Assembly: GCF_958445495.1 (NCBI RefSeq)
Contig: NZ_CAUCSQ010000031.1
Location: forward strand, 1 to 51,306
Length of the DNA stretch: 51,306 nucleotides
Direction of reading: 5' to 3'
Source: an uncultured Bacteroides sp.
GTDB taxonomy: Bacteria; Bacteroidota; Bacteroidia; Bacteroidales; Bacteroidaceae
Below the pieces are notes generated by a model that saw nothing but the letters and a program-made list of their open reading frames with translations, was not told the DNA's origin and searched no databases. Positions 13,952 through 22,283 of the stretch are shown in pieces. The position numbers and the translations under genes are program-made. Positions within the stretch are counted from its first letter, which is position 1, and each line of letters begins with the position of its first letter.

Positions 13952-16348
13952 ATGAAATATTTACTGGCCTTTCTATTCGCCCTCACTGCCGTTGCCGAAA
14001 CAGCGGCGCAATCTCCCGCACAGACCCGGTCATGGACAGAAGAAGGCATGGAACGAATCCGCCGTCTGGAGACCTCAATCGGAGACAGCCTGAAATATGC
14101 ATCCGAATTATTTTCCACGGCGCAATATTGCAAATCGCTCGGAATGTACCGGCAAAGCAAAGAACTGGCGGAACTTTCCGTACGAATCCTGGAGGAGAAA
14201 TTAAAGACGACCCCGAAGGAAGCCGCTTATCCCATACATAAAGAGCTGGCGTATGCCTATACGTTTTTAAGCGACCTGTCCGTTTTCCGGAAGAATGTAT
14301 TGCTGCCCGGAGGAATGTTGGAGAAACTTGCCGCCACAAACCATACGCTTGCCGTCATTTCGGAAAGCATGGGACTGTTAATGAAAGCGATGGACACAAA
14401 CGATAGCAGGCTGTACCGGCAGGCGGAGAAGATGCAGAAAGACTTGCCGGACAACTGGGATGCGGAATCTGTTTACCATTGGGAACAGAACGACCTCAAC
14501 TCTGCCGTCAAACTGCTGGAAGAGAGACTGGAAAAACACGAAGATACGCCAGAGACCGCCGCTTCCATAAGGCTTCGCCTGAAAATGCTGTCTCTTCTGA
14601 ACGACTCCACGCCTGCAGCGGCGGAACAATGCATGGACATAGCGGAAAAGACGTATCGCCCGGCAAGCGTTTCACAAGTGCTCGGTATGCAAAGGCTGCC
14701 CGAATGTTTCCTGGTCTTCAGGACCTGCGCGCAAATTTACGCGCAATCCCGGCAACCGGAAAAGGCTTTGGAGACCTACAACAAGATGCTAGAATACCTG
14801 TATTCGCTAATGGAAGAAGACCTTCCTTATCTATTCCCTTCCGAACGGAGTGTTTTATGGGACATTGTACAGACATATTATAACGACATGCAACGTTTTG
14901 CCTGCCAAAACATGCGGATGCCCGGAATTGCGGAATTCCTGTACGACAGCAATTTATTGAAAAAAGAACTGTTTACGACCGTTCCGCTCCGGCAGCAAGA
15001 GCTTTCCATGCCGGAACAGGATAGATACTGCATGGAAATACGGCAAGAGATTGACAGCATCCGCTTTTCGGAAAGCTCTTTCAAAAAAGGAAGGGGCAGA
15101 GATTACGTCCGAAGGTTGCGGAACGAGATAACGGTCAGAAACCTGGAACGGGCATTGGGAGCCTATCTGAAAGAGAAACATAAAAACCGGGCTGTCCGGC
15201 GTCGCGGGTGGAAAGAAATCGCCGCCTGCCTGTCTCCGGAAGAAGCTGTTGCGGAAATCATCAGCCTGCCCGTCTCACCGGATTTCCTGAATAAGGAATA
15301 CTGGGCGGTCGTCTTTACCTCTAATGACACGGTTCCCCACATCACCTCATTATGTACATACCTTGAACTGCCTTACCTTATCGTAGACAAACGGGAGGCT
15401 TACAACAGACTCTGGACGCCGATAGGAAAACTGGCGGGCGGATGTTCGCACATCTATCTGTCTCTGGACGGGAACCTGAACACGATACCGTTTGCCCGGC
15501 TATTTGACGGCAAGCAGTATGTGTGCGAGAAATATGTCCTGCACCACCTGTCTTATACCGGCGACATACCCGCGATAAAGAAACGTCAAGAGAGCCGCAA
15601 AGACATTTCCAGGGATATCATCCTTTTCGGGGGAGCGGAATTCAACCTGCCTCCCGACAGCGTCTACGGAGAGAAAAGAGGGCAGGGGTTCGCCTATTTG
15701 CCGGGAACGGTTATTGAAATAGACAGCATCAGCCGCCTGCTGTCCGCCTCCAACCGGTGGAATATCCATAAATATACAGGCCGGGAAGCCAATGAAACAG
15801 CTTTCAGAAAACTGTCTCGCCGGCCTTTCTCCTCCGCCGTGCTTCACATCGCCACGCACGGGTTCAACCTTCCTTACAATGATACCATCCAAAGCCCCGC
15901 AATTGTCTGTAAAGGAGAAAGCGGCCATCAAGACCCGCTTATGCGTACAGGTTTTCTTTTGTCCGGCGCCAACGAAGCCTGGACGGAACATCGCCCTGCC
16001 GGCGGAAAGGAAGACGGCATCCTGACGGCGCTGGAAATATCTTCCCTTGACCTTTCCCGCATCGAGCTGGCCGTACTTTCATCCTGCTATTCGGCGGAAG
16101 GAGAGATTGAGGAAGCGGAAGGAGTATTCGGATTGCGGCGGGCTTTCCGTCTGGCAGGCGTCGAGTCCATGCTTGTCAGCCTGTGGGAAGTAGGAGATAA
16201 AGCCACCGTCGAACTGATGACGGACTTCTACCGGTTCTGGCAGACAGGAATGGGCAAGCAAGAGGCTTTCACCTGCGCCCAGAGAAACATGATACGCAAA
16301 TACCCCCATAATATCCGGGACTGGAGCGGGTTTATGCTGATAGAATAA
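13952..16348 (+). CDS. Exported TPR-CHAT protease
   Basis: Predicted secreted caspase-like (CHAT, separase-related) protease of 798 aa. A signal peptide (MKYLLAFLFALTAVAETAAQ) precedes a long helical TPR-like region (about 30-430, e.g. YASELFSTAQYCKSLGMYRQ and QSRQPEKALETYNKMLEY). The C-terminal CHAT domain (about 480-798) has the catalytic His in LHIATHG (His636) and Cys in VLSSCYSAEG (Cys712). The family hallmark ending RAFRLAGVESMLVSLWEV..DWSGFMLIE follows. Both catalytic residues are present. It is monocistronic, with a promoter region sharing two motifs with the caspase-sigma operon. CHAT proteases can be activated by partner binding to the TPR part; the trigger here is unknown. Confidence 0.88.
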   Translation: MKYLLAFLFALTAVAETAAQSPAQTRSWTEEGMERIRRLETSIGDSLKYASELFSTAQYCKSLGMYRQSKELAELSVRILEEKLKTTPKEAAYPIHKELAYAYTFLSDLSVFRKNVLLPGGMLEKLAATNHTLAVISESMGLLMKAMDTNDSRLYRQAEKMQKDLPDNWDAESVYHWEQNDLNSAVKLLEERLEKHEDTPETAASIRLRLKMLSLLNDSTPAAAEQCMDIAEKTYRPASVSQVLGMQRLPECFLVFRTCAQIYAQSRQPEKALETYNKMLEYLYSLMEEDLPYLFPSERSVLWDIVQTYYNDMQRFACQNMRMPGIAEFLYDSNLLKKELFTTVPLRQQELSMPEQDRYCMEIRQEIDSIRFSESSFKKGRGRDYVRRLRNEITVRNLERALGAYLKEKHKNRAVRRRGWKEIAACLSPEEAVAEIISLPVSPDFLNKEYWAVVFTSNDTVPHITSLCTYLELPYLIVDKREAYNRLWTPIGKLAGGCSHIYLSLDGNLNTIPFARLFDGKQYVCEKYVLHHLSYTGDIPAIKKRQESRKDISRDIILFGGAEFNLPPDSVYGEKRGQGFAYLPGTVIEIDSISRLLSASNRWNIHKYTGREANETAFRKLSRRPFSSAVLHIATHGFNLPYNDTIQSPAIVCKGESGHQDPLMRTGFLLSGANEAWTEHRPAGGKEDGILTALEISSLDLSRIELAVLSSCYSAEGEIEEAEGVFGLRRAFRLAGVESMLVSLWEVGDKATVELMTDFYRFWQTGMGKQEAFTCAQRNMIRKYPHNIRDWSGFMLIE

Positions 16349-16361
16349 ACGGGCGGAACCG

Positions 16362-19300
16362 TTATTGGCGCAACCGCTTTCTTTCTACGGACGGCTGCTG
16401 CCAAGTGGTCTCTTCTCCGCCGCTGCCGGGTATGCTGTCTGCCGGTTGTTCTTCCGCTTTCTTTTCAGCTTCTTCCCGCTTGCGTTTATGAAACCACTTG
16501 TTCCAGAAGAAAAGCTCGCTCCATTTATTGAAGTCTTTTTTATACATGATACCCACACCCTGGGTTGTAAGGTTGGTTTTCGTATAATAGCGGTCATTGG
16601 TTTCGTTATATGCTTTCAGGCGGATATCCCCCGAACGGTTTATCAGCCATTCCGCTTCAAAGTCTCCTACGAAATTGGTGTTTGCCATCGGATTGTCCCG
16701 GTAGCCGAAATTCCCGTTAATCAAAAGCCGGTTGTTCAATAACTGGCCGGACAAGATGCCTTCCACCTCCATATCCGTCCACCCTTTCTCACCGGTACTC
16801 AGATTCGTCCCGATATTCCAGTTGTTCGTTTCAAAAACCTGCGACAAGGCATTGTTCAACTGTCCGGACAGGGTGGAGGAGAGCACCGACGACATCACAT
16901 TGGAATTCTGGTTGTTGTTCCGGGCGTCTTCCGTATAGAATTTGCCAATTCCCAGCAAATAAAGAATCTGCATGTTCATCTGTTCCTCCGTACTGATATA
17001 GTTGCGCACCAACGTCTGCACTTCATCCCGTTCATTCGGCAGTTCAATCCCCAGTTTGATGGTAGGGCGCACCAGCATTCCGCTCAGGTTCATGATGCAG
17101 TTCACCTTCACATTCGGTTGCTGTATGATAGCCGCCGACGCTTCGTCCGGAATTAGGTCATTCAACGAAGCCGAGTTTACCGTATAAGAGGCCTGGATGT
17201 CCAGGTTCGCGTCCAGGGGAGCGCCGTTGAAGGTAATCGTACTTCCGTTTTTGATAATAAAGTCTTTACGGATAACTTCCTGCAGGCTGAATTTATATAC
17301 TCCCTGGTTAATCTGGTAGTTACCGAACATTTTTACGTCTCCCTTATTATAAAATTCCGTGCGGATGTTTCCCGTACCCTTACCGCTGATGTAGTCTCCC
17401 GCAATGGGGTCCATGATGATTTTCATCGTCGCGTCGGGAGTGGCGTCAACAAGAATATTCAGGTGTATGTCGGTCTTTTGCTCCTCTTCGGCCTCTTGGC
17501 GTTTCTGCTGCAACTGCTCGTAATAGGAAATGACCTGCACGGAATCCTGGATGGTGCGGCGGGGCGTTTTATCGACGAACTTGATAAACTGGTTACTTGT
17601 GGCGGACGCGACACTGCCGTTGATATAGGTGAAAGTCGTGTTCCGGTTCGTCGTCATGGCTACGTTTACGTCCAGTCCCTGCACGGCATTTCCGGCAAGC
17701 AGCGCATTTCCCGTACCGTACACGGTTCCATAGAAAGGAATGTCCGTCGATTCTTTCGTATTCATCACAAGCATATTGTCTGCCTGTATCTCAAAACGGT
17801 AATTCAGATTCTTGAAATGCTGGAAATGCAGATACCCGTTCATCCTCCCCGAATGCCCTTCCATGTCAGAAATATAGATATTATTGAAGGTCAGTCCGGT
17901 GGGAGCCAGGCGGATGGTGTCCTTTACGGCAAAATAGGTATTTAAAATATCGAACTTCATCGAGGCGTCCGTCATGACCGCGCCGTCCAGGTTCAATCCT
18001 TTAAACTTGCCGTAGAAATGCACCTTTCCGGTTCCCCGTCCTTTAATGTCGTTCGCAATGGACTTCATGTAATGCTCCAGAAACTTCAAGTTCAATTCAT
18101 TTGCCTCTATATTCAGGTCGAGCCCGCTTTCCGGTTTGAGGGGATAGATGATGCCGGTCACGCGGGAAGGGGCGGGGGCTATATCCTTAATGGAGGCATC
18201 CAGGCGAATCCCCCTGTTCTCATTATCCCACTCGCCATAGATATCCAAATCTCCCAAACGGCCTTGATTGAGCGAGAAGTTCTTGATAAACAGGCGGGTA
18301 TTCATCACGGGCTTTTTCAATACGCCGCATGCGTAAGCCGTCCCCGTCGCATCTCCCTCAAAATTCACGTCATCGGAAATACTTGCGATATCAAACACAT
18401 ATCCCATGTTGATGTCCTTCAAATCAATCTTCACGCTGTCTTCCGGATTGTCGGAAAGACGGCCGTTAATGCGCACATAGCGGTCCTGATGGCTGAAATA
18501 GAAGTTGTTCACATCCACCTTGCCCGAGTCCACCACTACCTGCGAAGGGTGTATCTGCCAAAGGGTGTCGTTCAGGATGATGTCCGTCGGCTTCACGTCC
18601 ACCATCGCTTTCAACAAAGGCTTCTCGCCTTCGGTACGCAGAAATTTGGCCACGGCCGCCAATTGCCCGCTATATGTCACCGCCGCGCTATTTCCCCAGT
18701 TCAGCGTCGTACTGACATTGTCTTCCTTCGCCTGTGCATCCAGGGAGAGGTTTACCGTCCCTTTCTTTCTCAAACTAGTCAAACGGACCCGCGCACGGAC
18801 ATAGTCCGACGGAGTCTCGCACAAAACCATGCCCGATTCGATGTAATTGTCCTTATACTGGAAACGGGGGAAATATCCCTCTATCCTCAAACGCCGCAAA
18901 GGGTCGTTGAAATATCCCTTTATCGTGGAATGGGTATAGACAGTCAAGGGAATATTAAAGATTGTAGTCAGAATGTCCGTATTGTACAAATTGATGTCGA
19001 ACTGGAAGTTATTATGCGTCTCTATCGGCTTCTTAGGCGGCAATATCAGAGACGGGACGTATTTTCTCATGGTATTCAGGATGCTGGCAGGCAATGTGTG
19101 ATACTGGAACTTGCCTTTCACCGTCGCTGTCATGAACTCCGAAACCAGCCTTAACCGGTTTTCATCATCCTGTCTGGTGGCGCGGATATTCATGTTATTC
19201 ATGAAATACTGCTTGTCCGGAGTCGCAAATTCCAAACTGTCCACATTTATCTCACCAATCATTTCATCCACGGAACCACCCGTGAAATTGGCTCTCAACT

Positions 19301-20867
19301 TCAAGGAGAATTCCGCATCCGGATACTTCGACGTAAGATTTAAATCGTGCGGCCGTATTTTATGGACGGCAGCCTGGAAATTAAAGGTAGGGATTTCGGA
19401 AGAGACATTGACGTCTCCGTTCAAATAGATTGAACCGTTCGGGTCGTCCAATGCCACTTTCCCGTTAAATCCTCCTTGCTTATATTCCCCGTCCAGGGTA
19501 ATGTTCTCATATTTATACTTGCTGTAATCCACGGAAGATATCAGGCCTTTCAGCTCCACAACGGGAAGCTGGCCGGATACGTGCTGTCCGTGCACATCCA
19601 GATTGAAGGTGATTTCCCCCAACCGCCCGTTCGCCAACAGTTCTCCCAGCTTATAGTCGGTTGTTTCGACAGCTCCCGAATAAGCGAACAAGCCTTTGCT
19701 TTTGTCCGAACTCAGCTTCAAGTCCATTTTAATGTTCCCCAAATCGGTATGCAACCGGCCGTAGGTTACCAAATCCGTGAAATAACCGGATATGTCTCCC
19801 TGGAAACTGACTCCTCCCAGACGTTCGAGAATGGGGGGGACTCCTTTATAGTCGTGGCTCAAATTACGGAGCAGAAAACTGATGCCGGGAGCGCTGGCGG
19901 TCAGCTCGGACAGGGTGCCGTACACATACGTATTCTGCGGATGCGACAAATCCTGAAGCGACATGTCGCCTTTCAGACGGAACTGGCGTTCGTCGGCCGT
20001 TATCTCCAGGCGCGAACAGGTCAGTTGGTCCACAGTGCCTTTTACCTCCATATCCAGCGTAATCGGCTCTGTGAAATGCGACAACGCCGGCACAAAAGGA
20101 GAAATCTCCTTCAACGTGATTTGCGACGGCAACGTGCGGAACGAGAAGCGGACCTGCTCCGTGAAGCGGTTGAAGGCTTTCAGGCTGTCATATGTCAGAT
20201 GGATTGTGTCCAGCTTCAGCGATGTTTCAGGCAGCTCGACGGTGAAATTATCGACGTTCATCCGCTTGCTGTTCGCAACCAGTTTCAGGCTCATCTTCTT
20301 CAAGGAAAAGCCGGACGCCTTCTCGTCGAGACTCAAACGTTTGATGCCCAGGTTCACGGAATCTTTGTTCAACGCCTTCAACGATATGCTGGCTATGATG
20401 TTCTGGAGCTGGATATGCCTGGCATTGAACTTTCCCGGTGTCTCCTCTTCGGAAAGCACGTGATATGACATGCGGCCGCGGCGAATCAGGATGGAATTAA
20501 TCCGCAGGTCTAACGAATTTTCTTTCTTTACCGTATCTTTGGAAGCGAAAGCGTCTAATACGAACTTGAAATTGGGCGGAGAGTCCGGCGTGTCTTTCCG
20601 GAGACTGATGTTGAAACCGAATAGCTGGACACTGCTGATGGAAATCTTCCCTTCGAAGAAAGGCATGATGTCGAACGTTGCGGACAGGCGGGTGATTTTG
20701 AGCATTTCCCGGCCGCTCCGGTCGTCGAGCAACACATCGTCGATAATGATGCGGTTCAACAGCCCCATATAAATCCTGCCCACCGTGACGCGGGTGTTCA
20801 GGGCCTCGGAAAGTTTTTCGGCTACAAATACGCTCATGGCTTGCTGAACATCCGGTATATTCAACAA
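16362..20867 (-). CDS. tamB: TamB-like translocation/assembly module protein
   Basis: Very large envelope protein, 1501 aa from TTG 20867, of the TamB/AsmA-like (DUF490) class. Such proteins bridge inner and outer membrane and serve outer-membrane protein or lipid transport. Long beta-rich repeats lead to the conserved C-terminal domain (about 1150-1460), with GNYQINQGVYKFSLQEVIRKDFIIKNGSTITFNGAPLDANLDIQASY seen in parts, and LRPTIKLGIELPNE-type strands. The usual N-terminal membrane anchor is encoded upstream in the same frame (about 20951-20868, ending WIVGIVLGVYIGTIVLLNIP), but no ATG, GTG or TTG precedes it. The true start is probably non-canonical and near 20939. Divergent from tsaD. Confidence 0.85.
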   Translation of the reverse strand: MLNIPDVQQAMSVFVAEKLSEALNTRVTVGRIYMGLLNRIIIDDVLLDDRSGREMLKITRLSATFDIMPFFEGKISISSVQLFGFNISLRKDTPDSPPNFKFVLDAFASKDTVKKENSLDLRINSILIRRGRMSYHVLSEEETPGKFNARHIQLQNIIASISLKALNKDSVNLGIKRLSLDEKASGFSLKKMSLKLVANSKRMNVDNFTVELPETSLKLDTIHLTYDSLKAFNRFTEQVRFSFRTLPSQITLKEISPFVPALSHFTEPITLDMEVKGTVDQLTCSRLEITADERQFRLKGDMSLQDLSHPQNTYVYGTLSELTASAPGISFLLRNLSHDYKGVPPILERLGGVSFQGDISGYFTDLVTYGRLHTDLGNIKMDLKLSSDKSKGLFAYSGAVETTDYKLGELLANGRLGEITFNLDVHGQHVSGQLPVVELKGLISSVDYSKYKYENITLDGEYKQGGFNGKVALDDPNGSIYLNGDVNVSSEIPTFNFQAAVHKIRPHDLNLTSKYPDAEFSLKLRANFTGGSVDEMIGEINVDSLEFATPDKQYFMNNMNIRATRQDDENRLRLVSEFMTATVKGKFQYHTLPASILNTMRKYVPSLILPPKKPIETHNNFQFDINLYNTDILTTIFNIPLTVYTHSTIKGYFNDPLRRLRIEGYFPRFQYKDNYIESGMVLCETPSDYVRARVRLTSLRKKGTVNLSLDAQAKEDNVSTTLNWGNSAAVTYSGQLAAVAKFLRTEGEKPLLKAMVDVKPTDIILNDTLWQIHPSQVVVDSGKVDVNNFYFSHQDRYVRINGRLSDNPEDSVKIDLKDINMGYVFDIASISDDVNFEGDATGTAYACGVLKKPVMNTRLFIKNFSLNQGRLGDLDIYGEWDNENRGIRLDASIKDIAPAPSRVTGIIYPLKPESGLDLNIEANELNLKFLEHYMKSIANDIKGRGTGKVHFYGKFKGLNLDGAVMTDASMKFDILNTYFAVKDTIRLAPTGLTFNNIYISDMEGHSGRMNGYLHFQHFKNLNYRFEIQADNMLVMNTKESTDIPFYGTVYGTGNALLAGNAVQGLDVNVAMTTNRNTTFTYINGSVASATSNQFIKFVDKTPRRTIQDSVQVISYYEQLQQKRQEAEEEQKTDIHLNILVDATPDATMKIIMDPIAGDYISGKGTGNIRTEFYNKGDVKMFGNYQINQGVYKFSLQEVIRKDFIIKNGSTITFNGAPLDANLDIQASYTVNSASLNDLIPDEASAAIIQQPNVKVNCIMNLSGMLVRPTIKLGIELPNERDEVQTLVRNYISTEEQMNMQILYLLGIGKFYTEDARNNNQNSNVMSSVLSSTLSGQLNNALSQVFETNNWNIGTNLSTGEKGWTDMEVEGILSGQLLNNRLLINGNFGYRDNPMANTNFVGDFEAEWLINRSGDIRLKAYNETNDRYYTKTNLTTQGVGIMYKKDFNKWSELFFWNKWFHKRKREEAEKKAEEQPADSIPGSGGEETTWQQPSVERKRLRQ

Positions 20868-20963
20868 AACAATAGTCCCGATATATACTCCCAGTACAAT
20901 ACCGACTATCCAGCGTACAGTCTTTTTCAGCGTTCTGATAAGCGATAACTTTTATTTTGCGAA

Positions 20964-20971
20964 CAAAAATA
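20964..20971 (-). promoter_or_regulatory. -7 box of the tamB-like gene
   Basis: TATTTTTG on the minus strand. The predicted transcription start is near 20956, leaving only a very short leader before the anchor-coding stretch. This supports an upstream start over TTG 20867. Confidence 0.5.
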
Positions 20972-21005
20972 TAAAATAGTTCGTTATGAATCGTAGTTTT
21001 ATGAT

Positions 21006-21013
21006 TACTTTTG
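21006..21013 (+). promoter_or_regulatory. -7 box of tsaD
   Basis: TACTTTTG followed by C, 25 nt before ATG 21039. It lies only 34 bp from the opposing tamB-like -7 box, so the two divergent promoters overlap. Confidence 0.6.
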
Positions 21014-21038
21014 CACCGTTTTAAATAGTTTATTACTT

Positions 21039-22058
21039 ATGAGTGCAATAATATTAGGAATCGAGTCTTCCTGTGATGATACGTCGGCAGCCGTTATCAA
21101 GGATGGGTATCTGCTGTCGAATGTAGTGTCGAGCCAGGCTGTACATGAGGCATACGGCGGAGTAGTACCGGAACTGGCTTCACGGGCGCATCAGCAAAAC
21201 ATTGTCCCTGTGGTGCATGAAGCGCTGAAACGCGCCGGCGTAACCAAAGAAGAGTTAAGCGCAGTGGCTTTCACGCGTGGGCCGGGCCTGATGGGGTCGT
21301 TGCTTGTCGGCGTCTCTTTCGCCAAAGGGTTCGCCCGTTCTCTGAACATTCCGTTGATTGATGTCAACCATCTGAACGGACACGTTTTAGCTCATTTTAT
21401 TAAAGCGGAAGGAGAAGAGAACAAACAGCCTGTTTTTCCATTCCTGTGCTTGCTGGTGTCCGGTGGCAACTCGCAAATCATCCTGGTGAAAGCCTATAAC
21501 GACATGGAGATTCTGGGACAGACCATCGACGATGCCGCAGGGGAAGCGATTGACAAATGCTCTAAAGTAATGGGGCTCGGTTATCCGGGCGGACCGATTA
21601 TCGATAAGCTGGCCCGGCAGGGGAATCCGAAAGCTTTTACATTCAGCAAGCCTCATATCCCCGGACTGGACTACAGTTTCAGCGGATTGAAAACGTCTTT
21701 CCTCTACTCGTTGCGTGACTGGCTGAAAGAGGATTCCGATTTCATAGAGCACCATAAAGCGGACTTGGCAGCGTCGCTGGAGGCGACAATCGTGGAAATC
21801 CTGATGGACAAGTTGCGGAAAGCGGCTAAAGAATACAAAATCAAGGAAGTGGCCGTAGCGGGAGGAGTCTCTGCCAACAACGGATTGCGCAACGCTTTCC
21901 GGGAACACGCCGAAAAATACGGCTGGAACATTTATATCCCTAAATTCAGCTATACTACCGACAACGCCGCGATGATTGCCATCACCGGGTATTTCAAGTA
22001 TCTGGATAAGGATTTCTGTTCCATCGCTCTTCCGGCTTATTCCCGCGTCACGTTGTAG
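21039..22058 (+). CDS. tsaD: tRNA N6-adenosine threonylcarbamoyltransferase TsaD
   Basis: Essential cytoplasmic enzyme that transfers the threonylcarbamoyl group from TC-AMP to A37 of ANN-decoding tRNAs, working with TsaB/TsaE. The 339 aa product has the normal length and an ASKHA fold: N-terminal ILGIESSCDDTSAAV, GGVVPELASRAHQQN, metal-binding His111 and His115 in NHLNGHVLAH, the nucleotide loops LVSGGNSQ and DDAAGEAIDKC, and C-terminal VAGGVSANNGLR and YTTDNAAMIA. It is complete, with ATG shortly after a good -7 box. It is divergent from the tamB-like gene and followed by a tandem repeat, then cinA. Confidence 0.97.
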   Translation: MSAIILGIESSCDDTSAAVIKDGYLLSNVVSSQAVHEAYGGVVPELASRAHQQNIVPVVHEALKRAGVTKEELSAVAFTRGPGLMGSLLVGVSFAKGFARSLNIPLIDVNHLNGHVLAHFIKAEGEENKQPVFPFLCLLVSGGNSQIILVKAYNDMEILGQTIDDAAGEAIDKCSKVMGLGYPGGPIIDKLARQGNPKAFTFSKPHIPGLDYSFSGLKTSFLYSLRDWLKEDSDFIEHHKADLAASLEATIVEILMDKLRKAAKEYKIKEVAVAGGVSANNGLRNAFREHAEKYGWNIYIPKFSYTTDNAAMIAITGYFKYLDKDFCSIALPAYSRVTL

Positions 22059-22085
22059 CCATATCGCGCGCAACGAGCCGTACCG

Positions 22086-22239
22086 CCGTATGAAACAGGC
22101 GGTTTTACCGCACGAAACACTAGTTTCTACTGCACGAAACTTTTGGTTTCACCGTATGAAACTAAATATTCAACAGGTTGAAAATAAAGTTTCGACAGTA
22201 TGAAACTGATGTATCGTCCGCTCGAAAATACACGGGTTA
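22086..22239. repeat. 22-bp tandem repeat array (7 degenerate units)
   Basis: Seven head-to-tail 22-bp units start at 22086, 22108, 22130, 22152, 22174, 22196 and 22218. The pattern is CCGTATGAAAC, about 5 variable bases, then GTTTCA. GAAAC and GTTTC arms alternate, so neighbouring units can pair into stems. The last two units are most degenerate. The array fills the gap between tsaD and cinA. It has no spacers, so it is not a CRISPR. Confidence 0.8.
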
Positions 22240-22283
22240 TGCCGAAGCATATACCTTATATATAATAGAAATTCAAAGAAACC

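Noticed and set aside
7010..16348. A true type III-E CRISPR (Craspase) locus
   Set aside because: TPR-CHAT and sigma genes are present, but there is no Cas7-11, Csx30-like gene or array, and both proteases have signal peptides.
16365..20772. Several long plus-strand open frames (e.g. 18018-19154 and 19476-20468)
   Set aside because: They are antisense shadows of the 1501-codon tamB-like gene, with no domain, start signal or promoter.
22086..22239. CRISPR-like array
   Set aside because: The units are directly adjacent with no unique spacers of 30 or so bases, and no cas genes are in the window.
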